Assembly (NCBI GenBank): GCA_963799455.1
Contig: CAWCXF010000004.1
Span: 124,001 to 188,000 of the forward strand
Direction: 5' to 3'
DNA length: 64,000 nt
From: CAWCXF01 sp963799455
GTDB taxonomy: Bacteria; Pseudomonadota; Alphaproteobacteria; Rhodobacterales; Rhodobacteraceae
In this document: positions 8,693 to 17,537 of the stretch, piece by piece
How the letters are laid out: each line of letters starts with the position of its first letter
How positions within the stretch are numbered: the first letter of the stretch is position 1
Made by a program: the position numbers and the translations under genes
The notes under the pieces: generated by a model
Told to the model about the DNA's origin: nothing
What the model saw: only the letters and a program-made list of their open reading frames with translations
The model's database searches: none

Positions 8693-9832
8693 ATGACCTT
8701 CGACCTGCCCTCGGGCGCCTCTCTCGTCGGCCGCGCCTGGCGGCCCGACCGGGACGGCCCCTCGCTGGTGAGCGTGCGCGACGGCGCCGTGATCGACGTC
8801 ACCACGCCCGAGGCGCCGACGATGCGCGACCTCCTGGAGAGGGACGACCCCGCCGCCCACGTGTCGTCCATCGAGGGCGAGCGGCTGGGCTCGCTCGACG
8901 AGATCGCCGCCGCCTCGATGGCGGGCGAGGGCGTGCGGCTCCTGGCGCCCTGCGACCTCCAGGCGGTCAAGGCCTGCGGCGTGACCTTCGCGGGCTCGAT
9001 GGTCGAGCGCGTGATCGAGGAGCGCGCCGCCGGAGACCCCGCCCGCGCCGAGAGGGTCCGGTCCGAGATCGGCGCGCTGATCGGCGACAGCCTGCGCGCG
9101 CTGGAGGCGGGCTCCGAGAAGGCCATGCAGGTCAAGGCGGCGCTGGTCGAGGCCGGGCTCTGGTCGCAGTACCTGGAGGTCGGCATCGGCCCCGACGCCG
9201 AGGTCTTCACCAAGGCCCAGCCGATGTCCTCGGTGGGCTGGGGCGCGAAGGTGGGGCTCCACCCGGTGTCGTCGTGGAACAACCCCGAGCCCGAGGTGGT
9301 GCTGGCCTGCGACTCGCGCGGCGCCGTCAAGGGCGCGACCTTGGGCAACGACGTGAACCTGCGCGACGTCGAGGGCCGCTCGGCGCTCTTGCTGGGCCGC
9401 GCCAAGGACAACAACGCGTCCTGCGCGATGGGCCCCTTCGTCCGGCTCTTCGATCGGGGCTACGGCATCGAGGACGTGCGCGCGGCCGAGCTGGATCTCA
9501 TGATCGAGGGGGCCGACGGCTACCGGCTCGAAGGCCACAGCGCCATGAGCGAGATCAGCCGCGACCCGCTCGACCTCGCCGCCCAGACCTGCGGGCCGCA
9601 CCACCAGTATCCCGACGGCTTCATGCTGTTCCTCGGCACGCTTTTCGCGCCCACCCAGGACCGCGACGTGCCCGGCGAGGGCTTCACCCACCACGTCGGC
9701 GACGTGGTGACGATCCGCTCGGAGGGCTTGGGCGCGCTCGTCAACACGGTGGATTTGTCCACCGCCTGCCCCCCCTGGACCTTCGGCGCCGCCGCGCTCA
9801 TGCGCAACCTGGCCGCGCGCCGCCTGATCTGA
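8693..9832 (+). CDS. FAH-fold enzyme of sugar-acid catabolism (fumarylacetoacetate hydrolase family)
   Basis: A 379-residue member of the long FAH subfamily: K-A-C-G-V-T-F-A-G-S-M-V-E-R, P-E-P-E-V-V-L-A-C-D metal-binding strand (E-x-E), G-N-D-V-N-L-R, the A-K-D-N-N-A-S-C active-site loop and G-D-V-V-T-I-R-S near the C-terminus. Relatives of this subfamily act as 2-keto-3-deoxy-sugar-acid dehydratases or hydrolases. The next gene, 19 bp downstream, is an aldehyde dehydrogenase of the ketoglutarate-semialdehyde type, which fits a non-phosphorylating pentonate route (2-keto-3-deoxypentonate to 2-oxoglutarate semialdehyde). Start at ATG 8693; earlier in-frame sequence is not protein-like. Confidence 0.82.
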   Translation: MTFDLPSGASLVGRAWRPDRDGPSLVSVRDGAVIDVTTPEAPTMRDLLERDDPAAHVSSIEGERLGSLDEIAAASMAGEGVRLLAPCDLQAVKACGVTFAGSMVERVIEERAAGDPARAERVRSEIGALIGDSLRALEAGSEKAMQVKAALVEAGLWSQYLEVGIGPDAEVFTKAQPMSSVGWGAKVGLHPVSSWNNPEPEVVLACDSRGAVKGATLGNDVNLRDVEGRSALLLGRAKDNNASCAMGPFVRLFDRGYGIEDVRAAELDLMIEGADGYRLEGHSAMSEISRDPLDLAAQTCGPHHQYPDGFMLFLGTLFAPTQDRDVPGEGFTHHVGDVVTIRSEGLGALVNTVDLSTACPPWTFGAAALMRNLAARRLI

Positions 9833-9851
9833 GACCCCGAAGGGAGCTCCC

Positions 9852-11288
9852 ATGACGCTGCACCGCAACCTGATCGCCGGCGAGTGGACCGACGGCGAGC
9901 CCATCGCCAACGTCAACCCGTCCAACACCGACGAGGAGGTCGGCCGCTACGCCCGCGCCACGGCCCAGGACGCCACCCGCGCCGTCTCTGCGGCCAAGGA
10001 GGCGTTCCCCGCCTGGTCGCGCTCGGGGCCCGCGCAGCGCCACGCGGTGCTGAGGGCGGCCTCCGACGAGATCGCCGCGCGCAAGGAGGAGATCGGGCGG
10101 CTGCTCGCGCGAGAGGAGGGCAAGACGCTCGCCGAAGGGGTCATGGAGACGGCGCGGGCCGCGCAGATCTTCGACTTCTTCGCCGGCGAGGCGCTGCGGC
10201 TCTCGGGCGAGCTGCTGCCCTCGGTGCGCCCGGGCGTCACGGTCGAGATCACCCGCGAGCCGGTGGGGGTGGTGGGCCTCATCACGCCGTGGAACTTCCC
10301 CGTGGCGATCCCCGCGTGGAAGCTCGCGCCGGCGCTCTGCCACGGCAACACGGTGGTCATCAAGCCCGCCGACCTCGTGCCGGGCTGCACCTGGGCGCTG
10401 GTGGACATCCTGCACCGCGCGGGGCTGCCCGAGGGGGTGCTGAACCTCGTCATGGGCCGCGGCTCCGTCGTCGGCGAGGCGATCGTCGAGAGCCGCGACG
10501 TGGACGCCATCAGCTTCACCGGCTCGGTCGCCACCGGCGCCTCGATCGCCGCGGCCTGCGCGCGGCACATGCGCAAAGCGCAGCTCGAGATGGGGGGCAA
10601 GAACCCGCTCGTGGTGCTCGACGACGCCGACCTCGGCACGGCCGTCGAATGCGCCGTGAACGGTGCGTTCTTCTCCACCGGCCAGCGCTGCACGGCGTCC
10701 TCGCGCCTCATCGTCACCGAAGGGATCCACGACCGCTTCGTCGCCGCCCTGACCGAGCGGCTGGGTGCCCTGAAGGTGGACGACGCGGTGAAGGAGGGCA
10801 CCCACATCGGCCCCGTGGTGGACCAGTCCCAGCTCGACCAGGACCTCGACTACATCCGCGTCGGCCGCGAGGAGGGCGCCACCCTCGCCTTCGGCGGCGA
10901 GCGGGTCGAGCGCGAGACGCCCGGCTTCTACCTCCAGCCGGCGCTCTTCACCGAGACCACCAACGCCATGCGCATCAACCGCGAGGAGGTGTTCGGCCCC
11001 GTCGCGGGCGTGATCCGGGTGCGCGACTACGACGAGGCGCTCGCCGTCGCCAACGACACCGAGTTCGGCCTGTCGGCGGGGATCTGCACCCAGAGCCTCA
11101 AGCACGCGGCCCACTTCAAGCGCGACGCCGAGGCCGGGATGGTGATGGTCAACCTGCCCACGGCCGGCGTGGACTTCCACGTCCCCTTCGGCGGCCGCAA
11201 GGGGTCGAGCTACGGCCCCCGCGAGCAGGGCCGCTACGCCGCCGAGTTCTACACCACCGTCAAGACGGCGTATCAGGCGGCGGGCTGA
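9852..11288 (+). CDS. Aldehyde dehydrogenase, 2-oxoglutarate-semialdehyde type
   Basis: A 478-residue NAD(P)-dependent ALDH with all key residues: T-P-W-N-F-P (Asn148), Lys171, the S-F-T-G-S cofactor loop (221-225), general base Glu246 in L-E-M-G-G-K and catalytic Cys280 in G-Q-R-C-T-A-S-S. The overall pattern, including G-R-K-G-S-S-Y-G-P-R-E-Q-G near the C-terminus, resembles ketoglutarate semialdehyde dehydrogenases of oxidative pentose pathways. A GGGAG ribosome site precedes the ATG. Together with the FAH-like gene upstream it would complete conversion of a keto-deoxy sugar acid into 2-oxoglutarate. Substrate assignment is by context. Confidence 0.9.
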   Translation: MTLHRNLIAGEWTDGEPIANVNPSNTDEEVGRYARATAQDATRAVSAAKEAFPAWSRSGPAQRHAVLRAASDEIAARKEEIGRLLAREEGKTLAEGVMETARAAQIFDFFAGEALRLSGELLPSVRPGVTVEITREPVGVVGLITPWNFPVAIPAWKLAPALCHGNTVVIKPADLVPGCTWALVDILHRAGLPEGVLNLVMGRGSVVGEAIVESRDVDAISFTGSVATGASIAAACARHMRKAQLEMGGKNPLVVLDDADLGTAVECAVNGAFFSTGQRCTASSRLIVTEGIHDRFVAALTERLGALKVDDAVKEGTHIGPVVDQSQLDQDLDYIRVGREEGATLAFGGERVERETPGFYLQPALFTETTNAMRINREEVFGPVAGVIRVRDYDEALAVANDTEFGLSAGICTQSLKHAAHFKRDAEAGMVMVNLPTAGVDFHVPFGGRKGSSYGPREQGRYAAEFYTTVKTAYQAAG

Positions 11289-11618
11289 GCCCGAGCGCGG
11301 GCCACGGCGCCCGAACTCGGGCCGCGGCGCCCGAGCGCGGGGAGCGGCCCCGAGCGCGGGGGGCGCGGCGGTGAGCCTGGCCCCTCCCCGGCGCTCGACC
11401 GCCGATCGGGGGGCGTCGCCCTGAGGGGGCCCCAGGGGCTGTCCGGACGGCTTGCGCGGCGGCGCGCTGCGTGGCCGGGTGGGGCTTCCGCCTCGAAGCC
11501 CCAGCCCTTTGCGGGCCGACGGCGAGGCTCGGGCGCGCCGATGCCCACTTCGCCTCCGAGGGGCCGCCGCCCTCGGCGGCCGGGGCGTCGTGGCCGGACG
11601 CAGAACCGGACCCCGCGC
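11289..11618. repeat. Gap between convergent genes, opening with a 20-bp tandem repeat
   Basis: Immediately after the aldehyde dehydrogenase stop, a 20-base unit (GCCCGAGCGCGGGCCACGGC and variants) is repeated at 11289, 11309 and 11329, each with internal dyad symmetry (CCCGA/TCGGG or CGAGCG). Such symmetric repeats could fold as stem-loops between the two convergent genes and help end transcription. The rest of the 330-base gap shows nothing recognisable. Confidence 0.6.
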
Positions 11619-12605
11619 TCAGAGCGGCGCGGCGCGCGCCGACCCCGCCTCCTCCTCCCGCGCGAGCGGGTTGCGCAGCGGCCGGCCGAAGCCGGGCGCT
11701 TCGATCTCGAACACGTCGCCCGGGCGGGGCGTGATCCCGTCGGCGAAGCTCAGCGTGGCCGTGCCGAGGAAGTGCACGTGGAGGTCGCCGGGGCGGCGGT
11801 GCTGGGCGTATTTGAAGTGGTGGTGCTCGAGGTTGGCGAGGCTGTGGGACATGTGCGCCTCGCCCGACAGGAACGGGCGCTCCCACAGCGTCGCGCCGCC
11901 GCGCAGGATGCGCGAGCGGCCCTCGACGGACCCGGGCAGAGGGCCGGGGCGCAGCTCGGGGCCGATCGAGCAGGGGCGCAGCTTGGAGTGCGCCAGCAGC
12001 AGGTAGTTGCGCCGCTCGGTCACGTGGTCGGAGAACTCGTTTCCGAGCGCGAAGCCAAGCCGCCGCGGCGCGCCGTCCTCGCCGATCAGGTAGATCCCGG
12101 CGATCTCGGGCTCCTCGCCGCCGTCGCCCGCGAAGGCCGGCATCGTCAGCGGCTGCCCGGGCGCCATGAGGCTCGTCCCCGTCCCCTTGTAGAACCACTC
12201 GGGCTCGGCGCCGACCGCGCCGCCCTCGGGCTTGCCGCCTTCGAGGCCGTCGCGGAACATCCGCATGGAATCGGTGGTGGACTGCGCCGTGGCCGCGGCG
12301 TGCATCGCGTCGCGGGCGTCGGCGGAGCCGAGATGGGTGAGCCCGGTGCCGGTGACGATCAGCCGGGCGGGCTCGGGATGGCTCACGGGTGAAAGCAGCC
12401 GCCCCTCGGCCTCCACCTCGTCGTAGTCCTCCTCGTCGCCGCTCGCGCGGGCCTCGGCCGCCTCGGCCAAGCCCCTGCCTTCGGCGAGCGCGAGGCGGGC
12501 CAGGTCGAGGAGCGTGGGGGCGCCTTCGATGCGCCTGAGCCGCCCGCCGTCCACCGCGGCGAGGCGCGGCTCCCCGTCCCGGCCTCGATGCTGCACCAGG
12601 TTCAT
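11619..12605 (-). CDS. AraD1 family protein (GguC-like FAH-fold)
   Basis: A 328-residue protein starting M-N-L-V-Q-H-R with the AraD1/GguC features: G-T-G-L-T-H-L-G-S-A, W-F-Y-K-G-T-G, a G-F-A-L-G-N-E-F-S-D-H-V metal-site strand, the N-Y-L-L-L-A-H-S-K-L-R motif and H-V-H-F-L-G-T-A near the C-terminus. The family belongs to the FAH superfamily and is associated with L-arabinose and other sugar-acid utilisation loci; the reaction is thought to be keto-deoxy-acid cleavage or dehydration. It is last in a minus-strand run with a TRAP transporter and a PdxA-like dehydrogenase, with 25 bp to the permease gene. Upstream GTG at 12641 would overlap that gene and is less likely. Confidence 0.82.
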   Translation of the reverse strand: MNLVQHRGRDGEPRLAAVDGGRLRRIEGAPTLLDLARLALAEGRGLAEAAEARASGDEEDYDEVEAEGRLLSPVSHPEPARLIVTGTGLTHLGSADARDAMHAAATAQSTTDSMRMFRDGLEGGKPEGGAVGAEPEWFYKGTGTSLMAPGQPLTMPAFAGDGGEEPEIAGIYLIGEDGAPRRLGFALGNEFSDHVTERRNYLLLAHSKLRPCSIGPELRPGPLPGSVEGRSRILRGGATLWERPFLSGEAHMSHSLANLEHHHFKYAQHRRPGDLHVHFLGTATLSFADGITPRPGDVFEIEAPGFGRPLRNPLAREEEAGSARAAPL

Positions 12606-12630
12606 CGCCGCCCCCCCCGTGGCCCGCCCC

Positions 12631-13917
12631 TCACGGGCCATAGAACACGCCGACGAGCCAGAGCGGAACGGCCGGAACGTAGGTGACGATCAGCAGCACC
12701 GCGACGAGCACGCCGATGAAGGGCAGGTTGGTGCGCGTCGTGGCCCACACGTCGGTCCTGGCGATCGAGCAGGCGGTGACCAGCACGCTGGCCACCGGGG
12801 GCGTCTGCTGGCCCAGCGCGATGTTGAGCGTGAGCAGGATGCCGAAATGGACCGGGTCGATGCCCATCTCGCGCACCAGCGGCATGAAGATCGGCACCGT
12901 CAGGATGATCGCCGCCGCCCCGTGCAGCACCATGCCGACGAAGAGGAGGAACACGTTGACGATCATCAGCACGGCGAGCTTGTTCTCGGTGATCGTGGTG
13001 ATGCCCGCGGCGAGGCGCTGGGGCATCTCGGTCTCGGTCAGGTAGAGGCCGAGCACGGCCGAGGTCGCCACCAGGAGCATCACCACGGAGGTCTGGAGCA
13101 CGCCGTCCACCAGCGCGTGGTAGAGCTTCGCCAAATCCATCTCGCGGTAGATGAACACGCCGATGATGAGGGCCGCCAGCACCGCGAGCCCAGCGCCCTC
13201 CGTCGCGGTGACGATGCCGCCGAAGATGCCGCCCAAGATGATGACCGGCAGCACCAGCGCCCAGGCGGCGTCGCGGGTCGCGGCCCAGAGGCGGCGGAGC
13301 GAGAAGCCCTCCTCGCGCGGCAGGTCGTAGCGCACCGCGAACCCGTAGCACAGCGCCATCATGAGGGCGGCGCCGAGGAGCCCCGGCACGATCCCGGCGA
13401 CGAAGAGCTGGACGATCGAGGTGTCCGACAGCGCGCCGTAGAGGATCATCGGGATCGAGGGCGGGATGATGATGGCGAGCGAGGCCGACGACGAGGTCAG
13501 CGCGGCGGCGAAGCGCGCGGAGTAGCCCTTCTCCTTCATCGCCGGGATCAGGATCGAGCCGGTGGCGGCCACGTCGGCCACCGCCGAGCCCGAGATCTCG
13601 GCGAAGAACAGCGACACGCCGACGTTGACCATCGCGAGACCGCCCCGGACGAAGCCGATCAGCGCCGAGACGAAGGCGATCAGCCGGGTCGAGATCCCGG
13701 AGGTGTTCATCAGCGCGCCCGCCAGCACGAAGAGCGGGATCGCGATCAGCGGGAAGCTGGTGGCCCCGTTGTAGAGCGAGAGCATCGCGTTGAGGAAGCC
13801 GAGCGAGCCGTTCAGCACGAAGACCCCGATCAGCGCCGAGGCCAGGATCGCCACGGCGATCGGCAGGCCGATGGCGATCATCAGGAACATCGAGGCGAGG
13901 ATCGCGGCCTCGGTCAC
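12631..13917 (-). CDS. TRAP transporter large permease (DctM-like)
   Basis: A 428-residue inner-membrane protein with about 12 hydrophobic helices and family signatures such as I-A-I-P-L-F-V-L-A-G, S-G-S-A-V-A-D-V-A-A-T-G, I-I-I-P-P-S-I-P-M-I-L-Y-G and N-I-A-L-G-Q-Q-T-P-P. It forms the Na+-coupled channel part of a tripartite ATP-independent periplasmic uptake system together with the small permease and binding protein encoded just upstream in the same operon. The start is a GTG at 13917. Likely substrate: the sugar acid or carboxylate degraded by the neighbouring enzymes. Confidence 0.93.
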   Translation of the reverse strand: MTEAAILASMFLMIAIGLPIAVAILASALIGVFVLNGSLGFLNAMLSLYNGATSFPLIAIPLFVLAGALMNTSGISTRLIAFVSALIGFVRGGLAMVNVGVSLFFAEISGSAVADVAATGSILIPAMKEKGYSARFAAALTSSSASLAIIIPPSIPMILYGALSDTSIVQLFVAGIVPGLLGAALMMALCYGFAVRYDLPREEGFSLRRLWAATRDAAWALVLPVIILGGIFGGIVTATEGAGLAVLAALIIGVFIYREMDLAKLYHALVDGVLQTSVVMLLVATSAVLGLYLTETEMPQRLAAGITTITENKLAVLMIVNVFLLFVGMVLHGAAAIILTVPIFMPLVREMGIDPVHFGILLTLNIALGQQTPPVASVLVTACSIARTDVWATTRTNLPFIGVLVAVLLIVTYVPAVPLWLVGVFYGP

Positions 13918-13927
13918 CGCGCGCGCT

Positions 13928-13981
13928 CCCGCGCGTCCCTAGTCGTCGCGCGGCCCCGCGCGTCCCTAGTCATCGCGCGCG
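13928..13981. repeat. 27-bp direct repeat covering the dctQ stop
   Basis: Two copies of a unit reading CCCGCGCGTCCCTAGTC(G/A)TCGCGCG start at 13928 and 13955. The second copy contains the stop codon of the small permease gene; the first copy carries G where the stop has A. It looks like a local duplication of the gene's 3' end. Confidence 0.75.
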
Positions 13982-14521
13982 GCCGCGGGCCAGCTCGGCC
14001 TCGGCGCGGGCGATCTCGTGCTCGATCTCGGCCGCCTCGGGGTCGCGGCCCGACCGCACGTCGGCGAGGCGCGCGCGCAGCGTCAGCAGGCGCGCCACGA
14101 CGATGATCGCGGCCGAGGCGGGGACGATCGACTGCACCAGGCTGCGCGGCACGAAGCGCAGCGTGGTCATGGTCTCGGTGCCGAAGACTCCCAAGATCGC
14201 CCAGCCGGCCCAGGCGGTGATCGCGAAGGTGGCGAGGAAGATCGCCTCCCCCGTCCAGAAGAGGATCATGCGGCCCGCGGGCGGCAGGCCGAACAGCAGC
14301 CCGTTGAAGCCCAGATGCGCGCCGCGCAGCACCGCGAGCGCGGCGCCGGCGAAGGTGATCCAGGCCAGCAGCACGGCCGCCACCTCGTCGTACCAGATGA
14401 GCGAGTTGCCCGAGTAGCGGAACGCGACGCCCATCAGCACCACCACCGCGAGCGCCACGATCAGCGCCAGCGTGAAGGCCTGGAGCGCGCGGTCGAGCCA
14501 GAGGGCGAGGCGGGCCAGCAT
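13970..14521 (-). CDS. TRAP transporter small permease (DctQ-like)
   Basis: A 183-residue, four-helix membrane protein with the DctQ signature: W-Y-D-E-V-A-A-V-L-L-A-W-I-T-F-A-G-A-A-L-A-V-L-R-G-A-H-L-G-F at about residues 40-70. A charged helical tail (residues about 150-183) follows the last membrane segment. It partners the large permease encoded downstream and the binding protein encoded upstream. Start at ATG 14521; no other in-frame start fits the family length. Confidence 0.9.
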   Translation of the reverse strand: MLARLALWLDRALQAFTLALIVALAVVVLMGVAFRYSGNSLIWYDEVAAVLLAWITFAGAALAVLRGAHLGFNGLLFGLPPAGRMILFWTGEAIFLATFAITAWAGWAILGVFGTETMTTLRFVPRSLVQSIVPASAAIIVVARLLTLRARLADVRSGRDPEAAEIEHEIARAEAELARGRAR

Positions 14522-14574
14522 GACGGGGGCTCCGGGGGTGGAGGGGCCGGGCACGGCGCCCGGCCCGCTTGGGG

Positions 14575-15555
14575 TCAGGAGCCCTCGGCCAGCGCCTGCA
14601 CCTGGTCGATCATCTCCTGGCCGCCCTCGACCTCCTCGGCGAACTTGTCGTAGATCGGCCTCGAGGCCTCGACGAAGGCCTGCCGGTCGGTCTCGTTGAC
14701 CTGCATGCTCGCCGACAGCTCCTCGCGTAGCGCGTCGTCCTGCTCGGCGCCCTGCTCGCGCGCCCAGACGGCGACCTCCTGCGCGGTCTCGGTCAGGATG
14801 CGCTGGACCTCGGGGTCGAGCCGCTCGAAGGCCTGCACGCCCACGGTGGGGTAGGCGGGCGAGTAGACGTGGTCCGACATCGACAGGTACTCCTGCACCT
14901 CGTCGAGCTTGGCGCCGGCGATGTTGGTGAGCGGGTTCTCCTGGCCGTCGATGACCCCGGTCTGGAGCGCCACGAACACCTCCGAGAAGGCCATCGGCGT
15001 TGGGTTGGCGCCCCATTCCTGGAACATCGCCACCCGCCAGGACGAGTTGGGCGTGCGGATCTTGAGCCCCTCGAGGTCGGCGGGCGTGACGATCGGGCGC
15101 TCGTTGTTGGTGATCTGCCGGAAGCCGTTCTCCCAGATGGCGAGCGGGCGGTAGCCCTGTGCCTCCGCCGCGGGCACCAGCACGTCGCGGAAGAAGGTCT
15201 CGTCGATGCGCGCCAGATGCTCGCGGTCGGCCACCAGGAAGGGCAGGTCGAAGATCGCGTATTCGGGCGCGATCTCGGGCATGATCGAGCTGGGCAGGGT
15301 CAGCTGCATCGTGCCGAGCTTGACCTTCTGCATCATGTCCTGGTCGGGGCCGAGCTGGGAGCTGTCGAACACCTTGACGACGGCCGCGTCGCCCAGCTTC
15401 TCGTTGGCGCGGCGCGCGAACTCGCTCGCGGTCTGCTCCTGGAGCGAGCCGGTCGCGGCGGAGATGCCGAAGATGATCTCCTCCTGAGCGAGCGCCGGCG
15501 CGCCCCAGGCGAGCGCGATCGCCGTCGTCCCGGCCGCGACGAATCTGATGGTCAT
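14575..15555 (-). CDS. TRAP transporter substrate-binding protein (DctP-like)
   Basis: A 326-residue periplasmic binding protein. Sec signal peptide at residues 1-23 ending in P-A-L-A before Q-E-E. The DctP core includes the binding-site segment L-E-G-L-K-I-R-T-P (the arginine that usually pairs with the substrate carboxylate), P-M-A-F-S-E-V-F-V-A-L-Q-T-G-V-I-D-G-Q-E-N-P, which is the classic family motif. ATG 15555 is preceded by GGAGG at good spacing, deciding the start. First gene of the transporter trio and downstream of the PdxA-like gene, so probably co-expressed under the GntR regulator. Confidence 0.93.
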   Translation of the reverse strand: MTIRFVAAGTTAIALAWGAPALAQEEIIFGISAATGSLQEQTASEFARRANEKLGDAAVVKVFDSSQLGPDQDMMQKVKLGTMQLTLPSSIMPEIAPEYAIFDLPFLVADREHLARIDETFFRDVLVPAAEAQGYRPLAIWENGFRQITNNERPIVTPADLEGLKIRTPNSSWRVAMFQEWGANPTPMAFSEVFVALQTGVIDGQENPLTNIAGAKLDEVQEYLSMSDHVYSPAYPTVGVQAFERLDPEVQRILTETAQEVAVWAREQGAEQDDALREELSASMQVNETDRQAFVEASRPIYDKFAEEVEGGQEMIDQVQALAEGS

Positions 15556-15622
15556 GGTGGTCCTCCCTGGGTGCGTGTCGGGTTCGGCCGCCCTCTTGCA
15601 TGGCGTGCCGGAGGTGGGGTTC

Positions 15623-16750
15623 TCAAGCGGGCACGGCCGCACCTTCCGCGATCCGCCCCGGCAGGGCGCGCAGCGCGTCCGGGTCGGGCTCGCGCCGCCC
15701 CGCCCGCGCGGCGAGCCTGCGGCCGAGCGCGAGGGCGGCGAAGGTGGCGCCGGTGTCGGCGATGCCTTGTCCGGCGATGTCGTAGGCGGTGCCGTGGGCG
15801 GGGGTGACGATCGGGAACGGGTAGCCCGCGATCAGCGTCACGCCGCGGTCGAAGCCGATGAGCTTCATCGCGATCTGGCCCTGGTCGTGATACATCGTCA
15901 GCACCGCGTCGAACTCGCCGCGGAGCGCGCGCACGAACACGGTGTCGGACGGGATCGGCCCCGTGACCGCCATCTGGCGCGCCCGCGCGCGCTCGACGGC
16001 CGGAAGGATCACGTCCTCGTCCTCGTCGCCGAAGTTGCGCCCGTCGCCGGCATGCGGGTTGAGCGCGGCCACGCCGATGCGGGGGCGCGCGATGCCCGCG
16101 CCCTGCATGACCTCGGCCGTCAGGCACAGCGAGTCGTAGATGCGCTCGGCCGTCAGCAGGCCCGCCACCTCGCGCAGGGGCACGTGCGAGGTCGCCCGCG
16201 CGTTCCACACCTCGTCGAGCACGTTGAACTCGCGCCCCGAGCGCTCCGCCTCGATCGTGGCGTCGACGAAGCCGATCTCGTCCACGTAGGAGGGCTCCGC
16301 GAGGCGCATCGCGTGCTTGTTGAAGGGGGTGAAGAACACCGCGTCCGCGAGCCCCGCCTGCGCCGTCAGCAGCGCCGCGCGGAAGTTCTGGAGCGCGGCG
16401 CGCCCGCCTTCGGCGCTCGCCTCGCCCACGGGGACGCGCTCGGGGTCGCAGTTGGCGAGGTCCACGAGCGCCGTGCCTCCGGGCGGCCCGTTCGCCGGCC
16501 CGGCCGCCAAATCCTCGGGCCCGATCACCGGCAGATCGAGCGAGAGGCCCGCGTGCCGCGCGCCCATCGCCAGCACCCGCGCGTCGCCGAAGACGATCAT
16601 GGCGCCCTGGTGGACGGCCTCGTCGGCCAGCACCCGCGCGGCGAGCTCGGGCGCGATCCCTCCGGCGTCGCCCAGGGCGAAGGCCACGCGGGATCGCTGG
16701 TCCCCGGGACGCCGATGGCCAGGACGTTGGTCGCCAGGGCGCCGATCCAT
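15623..16750 (-). CDS. PdxA-family dehydrogenase (PdxA2-like, acid-sugar catabolism)
   Basis: A 375-residue member of the 4-hydroxythreonine-4-phosphate dehydrogenase family. The metal-binding histidines are visible in A-L-N-P-H-A-G-D-G, M-Y-H-D-Q-G-Q and T-P-A-H-G-T-A-Y-D-I-A-G; the N-terminal F-A-L-G-D-A-G-G-I-A-P-E replaces the usual M-G-D-P-A-G-I-G-P-E. Catabolic PdxA2 paralogues oxidise phosphorylated four-carbon acid sugars, normally with a DUF1537 kinase; no such kinase is in the window, so the substrate is open. ATG 16750 has AGGAGG upstream. A GTAT-N5-ATAC operator-like site lies 15 bp further up, between this gene and the divergent GntR gene. Confidence 0.85.
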   Translation of the reverse strand: MDRRPGDQRPGHRRPGDQRSRVAFALGDAGGIAPELAARVLADEAVHQGAMIVFGDARVLAMGARHAGLSLDLPVIGPEDLAAGPANGPPGGTALVDLANCDPERVPVGEASAEGGRAALQNFRAALLTAQAGLADAVFFTPFNKHAMRLAEPSYVDEIGFVDATIEAERSGREFNVLDEVWNARATSHVPLREVAGLLTAERIYDSLCLTAEVMQGAGIARPRIGVAALNPHAGDGRNFGDEDEDVILPAVERARARQMAVTGPIPSDTVFVRALRGEFDAVLTMYHDQGQIAMKLIGFDRGVTLIAGYPFPIVTPAHGTAYDIAGQGIADTGATFAALALGRRLAARAGRREPDPDALRALPGRIAEGAAVPA

Positions 16751-16764
16751 GATGCGCTCCTCCT

Positions 16765-16777
16765 GTATACTGCATAC
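16765..16777. promoter_or_regulatory. Candidate GntR/FCD operator in divergent promoter
   Basis: GTATACTGCATAC: GTAT and ATAC arms around five bases, in the 112-bp divergent region between the PdxA-like gene and the GntR gene. Operators of FCD-type GntR proteins commonly contain GTATAC-like dyads. Position just upstream of the AGGAGG ribosome site of the catabolic operon would suit repression. Confidence 0.5.
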
Positions 16778-16862
16778 GATCGCTCGGCATCGCGCATCAA
16801 GCGCCCATTTCGTAGGATGACGCCGCACGCGATGGCAGGGCATGGGGCGGCAGGGGACGTCG

Positions 16863-17537
16863 ATGGAGGGGGAGGACGAGCGGGACGGGCCCTCGATCGC
16901 GGTGGTCAAGGCGACGCTGCACGACCAGGTCGCAGGCCGGGTCCGCGACCTGATCACCGAGGGCGCCCTCGAGCCGGGTGCCCGGATCGACGAGACCCGG
17001 CTGGTGGAGCGGCTCGGGGTGTCGCGCACGCCCTTCCGAGAGGCGCTGCGGACGCTCGCGGCCGAGGGGCTGGTGGTGATCCGCCCCTCGAAGGGCAGCG
17101 TGGTGCGCAAGTGGGAGCCGGGCGAGGTGCTCTCGATGCTGGAAGTGCTGGGCCATCTGGAGCGCCTGGCCGCGCGGCTCGCCTGCGAGCGCGCCCCGGA
17201 CGCCGAGATCGAGGCGCTGCTCGCGCTCCACGAGCGGATGATGGCGCTCTACGAGGCGCGCGACCGCCTGCCCTGCTTCAAGCTCAACCAGGCGTTCCAC
17301 TCGGGCCTCGCGGCGGCCTCGGGCAACGGGACGCTGCGCGAGGTCCAGGGCTCGATCCAGGCGCGGCTGAAGCGCATCCGCTTCATCGGCAACGACGAGC
17401 CCTCGCGCTGGGCCTGCGCCGTGGCCGAGCACGAGGAGATGGCCCGCGCCCTGCGCGCGCGCGACGGCGAGCGGCTGGGCGAGGCCATGGCCCGGCACCT
17501 CACGAACACCTGGGAGCGGGTCAGGGGGAGCCTCTAG
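16863..17537 (+). CDS. GntR family transcriptional regulator, FCD domain
   Basis: A 224-residue regulator: N-terminal winged helix-turn-helix (L-V-E-R-L-G-V-S-R-T-P-F-R-E-A-L-R-T-L, then the wing G-L-V-V-I-R-P-S-K-G-S-V-V) and an all-helical FCD effector domain with histidines in N-Q-A-F-H-S-G-L, E-H-E-E-M and M-A-R-H-L. The usual metal-binding Asp before the first histidine is Asn here. It is divergent from the PdxA/TRAP/AraD1 operon and probably represses it until a sugar-acid ligand binds. ATG 16863 is preceded by AGGGGA at five bases; ATG 16842 in the same frame is possible. Confidence 0.9.
   Translation: MEGEDERDGPSIAVVKATLHDQVAGRVRDLITEGALEPGARIDETRLVERLGVSRTPFREALRTLAAEGLVVIRPSKGSVVRKWEPGEVLSMLEVLGHLERLAARLACERAPDAEIEALLALHERMMALYEARDRLPCFKLNQAFHSGLAAASGNGTLREVQGSIQARLKRIRFIGNDEPSRWACAVAEHEEMARALRARDGERLGEAMARHLTNTWERVRGSL

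Noticed and set aside
16597..16800. Alternative N-terminus for the PdxA-like protein in another frame
   Set aside because: The chosen frame has AGGAGG before ATG 16750 and an unbroken PdxA fold; the other frame turns to Pro/Ser/Arg-rich text at once.
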